DNA of 36,699 bases, taken from contig DFXY01000020.1 of the NCBI GenBank assembly GCA_002381945.1, positions 1 through 36,699 of the forward strand, written 5' to 3'. This DNA comes from Bacteriovoracaceae bacterium UBA4096 (GTDB taxonomy: Bacteria; Bdellovibrionota; Bacteriovoracia; Bacteriovoracales; Bacteriovoracaceae). Shown one piece after another: positions 1 through 6,433 of the stretch (positions are counted from its first letter, which is position 1; every line of letters begins with the position of its first letter). The position numbers and the translations under genes are program-made. The notes beneath the pieces were generated by a model. That model made no database searches and was not told the origin of the DNA. It saw only the letters and a program-made list of their open reading frames with translations.

Positions 1-34
1 CATCATGGAGGAATAGCATGAGGTGAGGTGATTT

Positions 35-493
35 ATGGAATCAAATCAAAAGAATAAAAGTATTTTTCATACTGATCAGGGTCGATGGGACCGACGGGAT
101 TTTGCAGACGATAAGTGGGCCCAAGACTTTGATGACAATATTAACCGACACACCCTTCAAGGACACCCTCCTGATGAATTCGATGAAGGAGAGGCCATGG
201 GCTATCACGAGGATGATTTTCATGAACCTTCAGGGCATATTTTCTCGAATGATGAACTTGAGAAAGTGGTCAAAGAACTTCTGAATAACAGTAAATCATT
301 AGATGCTTCCGATATTACTGTTACGGCAGATAGAGGAAACATTACGGTGAGTGGCACCGTAAAAAGTGAACAAGAGAAAAATATTGCAGGTTCTCGGGTC
401 CAGTTGATCCATGGTGTAGGGACCGTTGAAAACAACCTCATTGTGAAAATCAATGAAGGGATTTTACCTACTGACGTGGGGCGGGACGATTAG
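35..493 (+). CDS. BON-domain protein
   Basis: A 152-residue protein with no signal peptide. The N-terminal half (about 1-65) is very hydrophilic, rich in Asp, His, Arg and Gln, and looks disordered. The C-terminal half (about 70-142) fits a BON domain: a helix around NDELEKVVKELL, then strands with DITVTADRGNITVSGTV, a second helix, and the closing VGTVENNLIV strand. BON domains in periplasmic or envelope proteins such as OsmY bind phospholipid surfaces; here there is no export signal, so location is open. The start is supported by a purine-rich GAGGTGAGGTG just upstream. It ends shortly before the TetR gene but probably is not part of that cassette, because an operator-like palindrome lies between. 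Family assignment fairly sure, role unknown. Confidence 0.75.
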   Translation: MESNQKNKSIFHTDQGRWDRRDFADDKWAQDFDDNINRHTLQGHPPDEFDEGEAMGYHEDDFHEPSGHIFSNDELEKVVKELLNNSKSLDASDITVTADRGNITVSGTVKSEQEKNIAGSRVQLIHGVGTVENNLIVKINEGILPTDVGRDD

Positions 494-524
494 TAAGGCC
501 AGTGGAAATTTTACTTAAAAATAA

Positions 525-538
525 ATCGACTAGTCGGT
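525..538. promoter_or_regulatory. Palindromic operator candidate for the TetR regulator
   Basis: CGACTAGTCG at 527-536 is a perfect 10-base palindrome, extended by an outer A/T pair to 14 bases with one mismatch. It sits 11 bases before the ATG of a TetR-family gene, the usual place for an autoregulatory TetR operator. The palindrome is seen; its function is inferred. Confidence 0.5.
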
Positions 539-549
539 ATATTAACTTC

Positions 550-1164
550 ATGGCACGACCAAAAAAAGACGCAATCCAACAGTCCTCAAAAGATAAGCTG
601 CTTGAAGCGGCCACGGTTCTTATTAGAACAAATGGCTATTCGGCCACCACAGTAGACGATCTTTGTCTAAAAGCTGGATTGAGTAAGGGAACATTCTTTC
701 ACAATTTCAAATCAAAAGAAGAACTCGCTATTCATGCAGCTAAAAATTGGTCCTTGAAAACATCAGAGTTTTTTAAAGCAGCTCCTTATAATAAAAAGAA
801 AGATCCCTTGGAACGCTTTCTGGGTTACATCAGATTTAGAAAAGAGATTCTTCAGGGAGATTTGCCAGAGTTTACATGTCTTGTGGGAACGATGGTTCAA
901 GAAACCTATGATTCCAATCCTGAAATCAAAGAGGCCTGTTATGAAAGTATTTTTGGTCACGCTGAAAGTTTAAATGATGATATTACCTTGGCCCGTGAGC
1001 TTTACGCCAAAAAAAGTAAATGGTCTTCAGAAAGCCTGGCCCTACACTCTCAAGCGGTTATTCAAGGCGCCTTCATTCTTGCTAAAGCGAGTGGGGACGT
1101 AAAAACAGCCTCCCAAAGTATTGATCATCTCGAAAATTATATTCGTCTGCTTTTTAACAAGTAG
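550..1164 (+). CDS. TetR/AcrR-family transcriptional regulator
   Basis: A 204-residue dimeric ligand-responsive repressor candidate. The N-terminal helix-turn-helix (about residues 14-58) is clear: LLEAATVLIRTNGYSATTVD, then LCLKAGLSKGTFFHNFKSKE, which matches the TetR recognition helix with GTFFHNFKSKEEL. The rest is helical and should hold the ligand pocket, with a conserved-looking stretch ending in LENYIRLLF. I chose ATG 550 over GTG 502 because the protein then begins MARPKK, and because the upstream alternative would put the operator palindrome at 525-538 inside the coding sequence. It leads a cassette with an SRPBCC protein and a YCII protein. The effector cannot be read from the sequence. 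Confidence 0.88.
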   Translation: MARPKKDAIQQSSKDKLLEAATVLIRTNGYSATTVDDLCLKAGLSKGTFFHNFKSKEELAIHAAKNWSLKTSEFFKAAPYNKKKDPLERFLGYIRFRKEILQGDLPEFTCLVGTMVQETYDSNPEIKEACYESIFGHAESLNDDITLARELYAKKSKWSSESLALHSQAVIQGAFILAKASGDVKTASQSIDHLENYIRLLFNK

Positions 1165-1188
1165 TTAAACCTTCAAAGGAGACAAGCA

Positions 1189-1632
1189 ATGTCTAATACA
1201 ATCACTTTACATCGAGTCCTCAAGGCCCCTGTGAGTCGCGTTTACCGTGCTTTTACAAATCCAGACGCTCTTGCCTCCTGGATACCACCCTACGGTTTTA
1301 TTGCTAAGGTTCATGAATTTAATCCCATGGTTGGTGGAACCTATAGAATGTCCTTTATTAACTTCACTAATCAACAAGAGACTTTTTTCGGAGGAACCTA
1401 CATTGAAATGAAGCCCAATGAGTTGCTCAAATACGTTGATAAGTTTGACGATCCAAATCTTCCAGGGGAAATGACAGTGACCATTTCATTTAAAGAGGTC
1501 TCCTGCGGTACAGAGCTGAACATAAGACAAGAAGGAATTCCTTCAGTGATTCCGACTGAGATGTGTTATCTCGGCTGGCAAGAATCTCTCATGAAACTTG
1601 CTAAATTAGTTGAACCAGAAATCAATCAATAG
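1189..1632 (+). CDS. SRPBCC (AHSA1-like) domain protein
   Basis: A 147-residue single-domain cytosolic protein of the START/Bet v1 helix-grip fold, AHSA1 branch. Typical opening: LHRVLKAPVSRVYRAFTNPD followed by ALASWIPPYGF, then a Gly-rich turn (MVGGTYRMSF), several beta strands, and the long C-terminal helix with GWQESLMKLAKLVE. Members bind hydrophobic ligands in a central cavity; they are often encoded beside TetR or ArsR regulators and YCII proteins, as here. A strong ribosome site (AAAGGAGACA) precedes the ATG. It lies 24 bases after the TetR gene and 8 before the YCII gene, so all three are probably one transcript. The ligand is unknown. Confidence 0.85.
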   Translation: MSNTITLHRVLKAPVSRVYRAFTNPDALASWIPPYGFIAKVHEFNPMVGGTYRMSFINFTNQQETFFGGTYIEMKPNELLKYVDKFDDPNLPGEMTVTISFKEVSCGTELNIRQEGIPSVIPTEMCYLGWQESLMKLAKLVEPEINQ

Positions 1633-1640
1633 GATTTGAT

Positions 1641-1991
1641 ATGAAGAAATTTTTAGCAATCTATCGAGGTGAGCCGAATGCTTCTGACAATGAATGGGAT
1701 AAACTTACTCCTGAAAAGAAAAAAGAACTAATTGCAAAGGGTATGGAGGCCTGGGGAAATTGGATGAAGGAGCATTCGAATCATATTATTGAAACAGGAG
1801 GACCTTTAGGAAAGACCTTGGCCACTGGTAAAGAAGGCATTTCTTCCGTTACCAATAAAGATTGCGGTTATGTCGTCATTCAGGCTTCTTCTCATGAAGA
1901 AGCGGCCAAAATGTTTTTAAATCATCCCCATTTCTCTATTTTTCCTGGAGAGAATGTCGAGATCATGGAGTGCCTACCTATTCCTCAATAA
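1641..1991 (+). CDS. YCII-related domain protein
   Basis: A 116-residue protein that starts MKKFLAIYRGEP and carries a central WGNWMKEHSNHIIETGGPLG stretch, followed by GYVVIQASSHEEAAKMFLNHPH. These are the hallmarks of the YCII/DGPF family, a ferredoxin-like dimeric fold, where the second His of the HPH or HP element is often conserved. The family has mostly uncharacterised small cytosolic proteins; some have been proposed to be small-molecule enzymes, without a settled reaction. It is the last gene of the TetR/SRPBCC/YCII cassette and is followed immediately by a long hairpin at 1998-2038. Family assignment good, activity unknown. Confidence 0.8.
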   Translation: MKKFLAIYRGEPNASDNEWDKLTPEKKKELIAKGMEAWGNWMKEHSNHIIETGGPLGKTLATGKEGISSVTNKDCGYVVIQASSHEEAAKMFLNHPHFSIFPGENVEIMECLPIPQ

Positions 1992-1997
1992 ATCAAT

Positions 1998-2038
1998 ATC
2001 TGACCTCTGTAGAATTAAACATTCTACAGAGGTCAGAT
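1998..2038 (+). terminator. Perfect 18-bp hairpin after the YCII gene
   Basis: An 18-base left arm (1998-2015) is exactly complementary to 2021-2038 with a 5-base loop. It begins a few bases after the stop codon. The following bases (GTTGCTTTTGCC) give only a weak U tract, so it may be an inefficient terminator, a transcript-stabilising hairpin, or both. Confidence 0.5.
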
Positions 2039-2179
2039 GTTGCTTTTGCCATTTATTCTTGGCGTTCTAAAAACCAGAAATACACTTCAAACGGTTGAAA
2101 GCTCACGATTAATAAAAATCAAGTCAGATATTCTTGCTTCACAATCGATAATATCCTTCATCCAAGGAAGGAGGCACTT

Positions 2180-3127
2180 TTGAAAACAAATATTTTTGTT
2201 CCAAGTTTTTTTCTCGCCCGCAAAGACCAACTTATACGAATAGATCGTCCTATGATCATCGGCCGCTCAGAAGGGGATATCATTTTAGAGGAAGACGATC
2301 TTCTTAGTGCTGCACATTGCATGATTCGACCGCAACTTTTAGAAGCCTTTATCAAAGATCTAAAAAGTCGAAATGGTGTCTTTGTTAATAAAAAGAAAAT
2401 AGAACCGAATGTGGAAGTAAAACTGAATCCAGGTGACGCTGTTCAAATAGGCAGCCATGAGTATACTTTTTTCGATAAAGAAGAAGAGGCCAAAAAGAAT
2501 CTTCCTAAGGAGAGTCGCAGAAAACATCCAAGACCCGAAAATCTTTATGGACCTGAAAATCTTCTTACCTTTTATGCTGCCCCTTATGCTTTTAGAGGGT
2601 TCTACCTTCTCGTTCTATTAGGAACAGTTGCAAGCTTTTTTCTCAATCTTCATCTAGATATGAAGATTCCTCGTGAGCTTATCTTTTTGGAAAGTCTCTA
2701 TAATCAAGATATCTTTGTTAGTGGATTGAAGCTTTTATTCCTGGTATGGCTTGCCTGTTTGGGCCATGGCTTTCTCATGACGATTTATTTCAACCGAAAT
2801 CCTGTTAGAAAAGGAATCAGCCTTGCGGCTTTTTGTCTTGTGATCTTTTTTATGGTGGATTTTCAGTATGGTCCACTAGGTGGAATTAAACGTTATCTTA
2901 TTGATAGGGAAAATCTCGAAAGATTAGATGTTAGCGATAAAGCAATTGTGAACTTAATAAATATTATTGGCCATAAAGAAGCTATGGCAAAATCATTTGC
3001 TCAGTCTAAACGTAAGATAGGGGGGAAACAGCTGGCCTTCCTGAGTAAAGATTATAAGGAAGTTATTAATCGCCTTGATCGAAAAATTGCTCGTTTGAGT
3101 AAGAATAAGCAGGCAGGTCGAAAATAA
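2180..3127 (+). CDS. Membrane protein with N-terminal FHA domain
   Basis: A 315-residue protein. Residues about 15-97 form an FHA phosphothreonine-recognition domain: PMIIGRSEGDI (GR-S motif), then LLSAAHCMI (S-x-x-H), SRNGVFVN (N-G) and LNPGDAVQIGSHEYTF. Three hydrophobic segments follow (about 139-157, 184-206 and 212-228), so FHA would face the cytosol in front of a membrane anchor; the last 70 residues are basic and helical. The start is a TTG, chosen because a near-perfect Shine-Dalgarno run (AAGGAAGGAGG) lies directly upstream and no ATG gives the whole FHA fold. FHA domains read Ser/Thr-kinase output, and such a kinase is encoded at 30117-32060. The membrane part I do not recognise. 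Confidence 0.8.
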   Translation: MKTNIFVPSFFLARKDQLIRIDRPMIIGRSEGDIILEEDDLLSAAHCMIRPQLLEAFIKDLKSRNGVFVNKKKIEPNVEVKLNPGDAVQIGSHEYTFFDKEEEAKKNLPKESRRKHPRPENLYGPENLLTFYAAPYAFRGFYLLVLLGTVASFFLNLHLDMKIPRELIFLESLYNQDIFVSGLKLLFLVWLACLGHGFLMTIYFNRNPVRKGISLAAFCLVIFFMVDFQYGPLGGIKRYLIDRENLERLDVSDKAIVNLINIIGHKEAMAKSFAQSKRKIGGKQLAFLSKDYKEVINRLDRKIARLSKNKQAGRK

Positions 3128-3203
3128 GATTGGATATCAAAGAATAGATATAAACATTAGTGTCTTTATTGCATTAACTCAAGACTTGAAACATAATCGC
3201 TGT

Positions 3204-3800
3204 ATGAAATACCTCATACTTTGCTTTCTCTTTTTAACCACCCAGGTCCAGGCCGTTACTTATAAATTATCCCTGGATATTTACCAGAATGAAAATGTTT
3301 CGTTTTTGATATATGACAATTACCTTACGATGAACATTAATTATGATCCCATTAAAAAATTGTTGGTTCAATTAAATGATCAGAGGAAAACACCTCTGAA
3401 AAACAGAGGTGAGTCACACATCACGGTGGTCACTCCTGTTGAGTATGATAACGTTCTCAATAAATATATAAATATTCATGAGATAAATGCGATCGCTGCC
3501 AGGGCTAAAATACAGAAAACCCCTTTCGAGGTAGTGTGCATAGGGAAAGGATCAGTTAAAATTCGAGACAAAGAGGAATCAACTTTTTATATTGTGATTA
3601 AGTCTCCTGGTCTGTTAAATATCAGGAATGAGATTCATAAACTATTTGTTAAGAAGGGGGGTGCCAATGGAGCCTTTAACCCTGATAGCTACCATCCTCA
3701 TATAACTCTAGGATTCACTAATCGTGACTTGCATGAAAGTGATGGGATTATTAAAGATAAAAAAAGCTGTGTTGCCGAAATAAAAATAGGATCGTTTTAA
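3204..3800 (+). CDS. Exported 2H phosphoesterase-like protein
   Basis: A 198-residue protein with a signal peptide (MKYLILCFLFLTTQVQA) and two HxT motifs, SHITVV (H72, T74) and HPHITLGF (H166, T168), spaced as in the 2H phosphoesterase superfamily. Those enzymes (LigT, cyclic phosphodiesterases, and phage Acb1-type nucleases) use the two His/Thr pairs to open 2',3'-cyclic or other cyclic/2'-5' phosphodiesters. Most are cytosolic, so the signal peptide is unusual. I take ATG 3204 over TTG 3186 because it gives a clean signal sequence. A short perfect hairpin (3391-3411) lies inside the gene. It ends 11 bases before the CAT-like gene. Superfamily call good; substrate unknown. Confidence 0.7.
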   Translation: MKYLILCFLFLTTQVQAVTYKLSLDIYQNENVSFLIYDNYLTMNINYDPIKKLLVQLNDQRKTPLKNRGESHITVVTPVEYDNVLNKYINIHEINAIAARAKIQKTPFEVVCIGKGSVKIRDKEESTFYIVIKSPGLLNIRNEIHKLFVKKGGANGAFNPDSYHPHITLGFTNRDLHESDGIIKDKKSCVAEIKIGSF

Positions 3801-3811
3801 GAGAGAGAATT

Positions 3812-4492
3812 ATGGAGAATTTTGAAAAACGGCGTGATCGATTCGAGCTTTTTGAAGGGATGGAAAACCCACTTTTGAATTTAACTTTCAATCTCGAGGT
3901 CCCTGACTTTCGTCCCTATTGCAAGCTTAACAATTTGCCACCTTTTCATTTTTTTCTGTTTATCCTTTTTAAATCTCTCATGAAAGTGGAAAACTTTCGC
4001 TACCGGATTTTTCAGAATGAAGTAATTAAAATTGACCGTTTGATACCCTCATATACTGTCATGAATGAAGATCAGGTCTTAAACTTTACTCGCTTTGAGT
4101 ATAGTGAAGAGTTGAAAATATTCATTGAGCGTAGTTTGAAATCAAAGGAAGAATCAACCAAATCTCGTAAGCTTTTGCATTCTGCAAAAGAATTCTCTGA
4201 AAGGGAGATCAAAGACTATGTCTTTATCACCAGCATTCCCTGGTTGGAATTCACTTCAATTCAACATCCCGTAGCCAGATTTAAATCTGCGGATATTCCT
4301 TCGATAGCTTGGGGGAAATTCAAGTCAGCGCCTAATGGAATGCTCATTATGCCTTTCTCGGTTCAGGCACATCATGGTTTCGTTGATGGTTATCACATCC
4401 ATTCATTGGCACAAGAAATTGCCCAAGAAATTGGCATGAGAATTAAGTTAGAACTTATATTAGAAGATAAAAGTTGCACGTCAAAGACATGA
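3812..4492 (+). CDS. Chloramphenicol-acetyltransferase-fold acyltransferase
   Basis: A 226-residue cytosolic protein close to the 210-220 length of trimeric CAT enzymes. The signature HHxxxDG is present as HHGFVDGYH, giving catalytic base H188 and structural D192. The N-terminal LNLTFNLEVPDF and FHFFLFILFKSLMKVENFRYR stretches match the CAT core, and residues 150-185 carry the SIPWLEFTS segment equivalent to the strand before the active site. CAT enzymes move an acetyl group from acetyl-CoA to a hydroxyl. Many chromosomal CAT-like proteins of non-producers act on unknown substrates, so resistance should not be assumed. Translation start has a purine-rich GAGAGAGA site. Probably co-transcribed with the 2H phosphoesterase gene. 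Confidence 0.8.
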   Translation: MENFEKRRDRFELFEGMENPLLNLTFNLEVPDFRPYCKLNNLPPFHFFLFILFKSLMKVENFRYRIFQNEVIKIDRLIPSYTVMNEDQVLNFTRFEYSEELKIFIERSLKSKEESTKSRKLLHSAKEFSEREIKDYVFITSIPWLEFTSIQHPVARFKSADIPSIAWGKFKSAPNGMLIMPFSVQAHHGFVDGYHIHSLAQEIAQEIGMRIKLELILEDKSCTSKT

Positions 4493-4707
4493 AGGAATAC
4501 AGTACCCTTTGTAGAGCCATTGCCAATGGCATAGGCAGGGTAATAATCTTTTAGATTATTATAAGCACGATCGCAGCGAGAGGCCCAGGGCAGAAGTTCT
4601 CTTCCAGGAATGGGATCACGGTTGGAAGCGATCCATTTACGCCCATAAGTTAGTCGTCCTATCTGGTAATAATGGTGAATTCCAACATCGGCATTAAATT
4701 GGTGATT
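4393..4707 (-). pseudogene. Start-less open stretch, probable gene remnant
   Basis: On the minus strand a frame stays open for 104 codons between a TAA (4710-4708) and a TGA (4395-4393) but has no initiation codon until far downstream. The stretch reads like genuine protein, e.g. GIHHYYQIGRLTYGRKWIAS, DPIPGRELLPWASRCDRAY and KDYYPAYAIGNG, with natural codon usage at 4493-4700. It overlaps the 3' end of the outer-membrane gene at 4659 in another frame and runs antisense into the CAT-like gene. I read it as the surviving tail of a decayed gene. I do not recognise the family. It contains two inverted repeats, at 4516-4530 and 4541-4561. Confidence 0.4.
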
Positions 4708-5222
4708 TTATCTGAAACAGTATTCTCGGTTGAACCTACTTTTTCTTCTTTTAGCCCAAGCGTATGATAATGAATGCCTGCCCCGAAGCCCCAAAGACGT
4801 GAAAGACGGAAGCGGTAACCAACTCCGAATGACATACTAGAGCCTGAAACTTCCCTAGATGAACCGGCTTTTTCACGATCACCTTTTACATATGGATTCC
4901 AGTCAAAAGAAAAATAGAGGTTATAGTTCTCATTGGTAAACCATTGAAGGCGCGGCCCCATCTCCAAAAGTGAATATGTATCTTCCGGTGATGTCCCTTG
5001 ACTCAAAGAGGAACTCCACGAATGGATGTTCCATCCAAAGAAGAGAGTTTTCTTGCCATTTACAGAAGCACCTAAGAATGCTTTGTGAAAAGTCCGGCTT
5101 TCTTCAAATTCTGATTCAGCTGATCCATCTTTCTGAGACGAATAGTTAAGTCCATATTGAAGAAGAAAATTTGCCTGAGCAGTCATTGGAAAGACGAGTA
5201 GAAGAAGGAGCAAAAAACGCAT
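4659..5222 (-). CDS. Outer-membrane beta-barrel protein
   Basis: A 187-residue protein with a cleavable signal peptide (MRFLLLLLLVFPMTAQA, then NFLLQYGLNY). The mature part alternates aromatic and small residues in short strands separated by polar turns, for example KTLFFGWNIHSWSS, NYNLYFSFDWNPYVKG, SMSFGVGYRFRLSRLWGFGAGIHY, and the last strand MLEFTIITR; this is the pattern of an eight-stranded OmpW/OmpX-size barrel. No further family is recognisable. The ribosome site AGAGG lies before the ATG. The 3' end overlaps the open remnant frame at 4393-4707, which may mean that a rearrangement fused this gene's end to other coding DNA. Confidence 0.65.
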   Translation of the reverse strand: MRFLLLLLLVFPMTAQANFLLQYGLNYSSQKDGSAESEFEESRTFHKAFLGASVNGKKTLFFGWNIHSWSSSLSQGTSPEDTYSLLEMGPRLQWFTNENYNLYFSFDWNPYVKGDREKAGSSREVSGSSMSFGVGYRFRLSRLWGFGAGIHYHTLGLKEEKVGSTENTVSDKITNLMPMLEFTIITR

Positions 5223-5284
5223 AAAGAACCTCTAGAATTTATTTTAAGAATTTTCCCACAGATTTCAATTGTGTCCAAGTCGTA

Positions 5285-6025
5285 TTATTGCTGAATTTCA
5301 GAATCTATTCCGTCGCAACTTTCAATCCGGATTAAATCCTCTTGCTCAACCACTATCGACATTGGAATCCTTTTAAATCTGGAGTGAATATATTTTTTCT
5401 GTGAATTGTATGGGGCAATTTCTACAAAATATTCTCCAGTTAAAGTATGGCCGCCGTTAAATGAACTTGGAGTCAATTCAACATGTTGGCTTTTCTCTGA
5501 GTAAGGGAAGGCCTGACCGATACTTAAAGAAAAGCCTGAGTTCTTCCCGGCAATTTCCATCGAGCTTATTTTCTTTGAGTGATTAAAGGCCGGGCATTTG
5601 AAAGAACGAAATCTTTCAGAGGCATAGGCAGCTGCATAAAAGATTTTCATAGAAACGCTTGAAGCAGTCCCACTGGTGATACCTCGTCTGCCTGATTTTC
5701 TAGGTTTAAATAATGAGTAGAGGGATCCAAGATCCTGGGTTTCTGAACCTCGAACAGCAATCAATCTAACAATCCAAGCATCAACATCAAACTTTTGAGT
5801 AAGATATTCAAGATCATCATCACTAACTTTTGGCATATCTACAATGAAGGTAATACTTTGTGTTATGGTTTTTTCTTTTTTCATTCCGACCCGCCATTCA
5901 ATTTCATTTAAATGGGAGATTTCCATTTTAACAGGATTCATCTCGGCCCCCATTGAGGTGCGTGTAACCTCCACATTGCGAGAGCAGGATAAGGCGAGTA
6001 ATAGCGTCAACAATACAGCTTTCAT
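5285..6025 (-). CDS. Putative lipoprotein of unknown function
   Basis: A 246-residue protein with a short hydrophobic leader, MKAVLLTLLLALSCSRN. C14 is a reasonable lipidation site although the -3 position is Ala rather than Leu. The mature protein is beta-rich with alternating polar and hydrophobic residues (SITFIVDMPKVSDDDLEYL, then EYFVEIAPYNS and SIVVEQEDLIRIESCDG), and has two further Cys (in FKCPAF and ESCDG) that may pair in the periplasm. I recognise no family. A good AAAGGAATGATCC site precedes the ATG. It is divergent from the small lipoprotein gene at 6082 with about 55 bases between them. Confidence 0.55.
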   Translation of the reverse strand: MKAVLLTLLLALSCSRNVEVTRTSMGAEMNPVKMEISHLNEIEWRVGMKKEKTITQSITFIVDMPKVSDDDLEYLTQKFDVDAWIVRLIAVRGSETQDLGSLYSLFKPRKSGRRGITSGTASSVSMKIFYAAAYASERFRSFKCPAFNHSKKISSMEIAGKNSGFSLSIGQAFPYSEKSQHVELTPSSFNGGHTLTGEYFVEIAPYNSQKKYIHSRFKRIPMSIVVEQEDLIRIESCDGIDSEIQQ

Positions 6026-6081
6026 GGATCATTCCTTTCGGTATGATAAGATTATAAAACAAATTCACATGAGGAGTTATG

Positions 6082-6363
6082 ATGAAGTACTTATTTCCCT
6101 TAATAATTTTAACGGCATGTTCTTCTGGAACTGTGCAATTAACTGAAAAGGCCAAAGAGCTGGAAGTCTACGGTAATAAGCCTAAAGATTGTCGTGTTGC
6201 GGGTAGGGTTGTTGGTGTGGATAAGAATGGAAGTAAGGAGCTGGCCCTTAACCATGCACTTAATCAAGCTGCAGAAATTAACGCAACAGGAGTGTTTGTA
6301 AATCAAGAGGTACCTAATGGTTCTGTTATGAATGTGCACGCAACTGCCTATCAATGTGATTAA
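6082..6363 (+). CDS. Small DUF4156-like lipoprotein
   Basis: A 93-residue lipoprotein: MKYLFPLIILTAC is a signal with an ILTAC lipobox. The mature part carries VQLTEKAKELEVY, a Cys in KDCRVAGRVVGVD, a helix ALNHALNQAAEINATGVFV and the final TAYQC, an arrangement I associate with DUF4156 lipoproteins, whose two Cys probably form a disulfide. Two adjacent ATGs occur (6079 and 6082); the AGGAG at 6072-6076 is better spaced for the second. Function in this family is not settled. The gene is monocistronic, separated from the next by a structured leader at 6376-6431. Confidence 0.6.
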   Translation: MKYLFPLIILTACSSGTVQLTEKAKELEVYGNKPKDCRVAGRVVGVDKNGSKELALNHALNQAAEINATGVFVNQEVPNGSVMNVHATAYQCD

Positions 6364-6375
6364 GAACTGATTAGT

Positions 6376-6431
6376 TTTGCTCCGGCATTGCCGTCAAGTT
6401 GACCTGTTGTTATAACGGCGGCTGGAGCAAA
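6376..6431 (+). promoter_or_regulatory. Leader hairpin that buries the ribosome site of the channel operon
   Basis: TTTGCTCC (6376-6383) is complementary to GGAGCAAA (6424-6431), and inside it GCCGT (6390-6394) pairs with ACGGC (6415-6419). The 3' arm contains the GGAG that should serve the ATG at 6434, three bases further on. Pairing is visible; regulatory action is inferred. Confidence 0.45.
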
Positions 6432-6433
6432 GT

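Noticed and set aside
1..34. End of a preceding gene at the left edge
   Set aside because: Six codons before a TGA are too few to support any call.
502..549. GTG at 502 as the start of the TetR gene
   Set aside because: It would put the operator-like palindrome inside the coding sequence and add a non-family N-terminus; ATG 550 fits the family.
3391..3411. Perfect 8-base stem CACCTCTG/CAGAGGTG inside the 2H gene
   Set aside because: Inside an open reading frame with no U tract and no start nearby; probably incidental.
3812..4492. Antibiotic-resistance cassette (chloramphenicol)
   Set aside because: No mobile element or integron site and ordinary base composition; CAT-fold proteins with unknown substrates are common.
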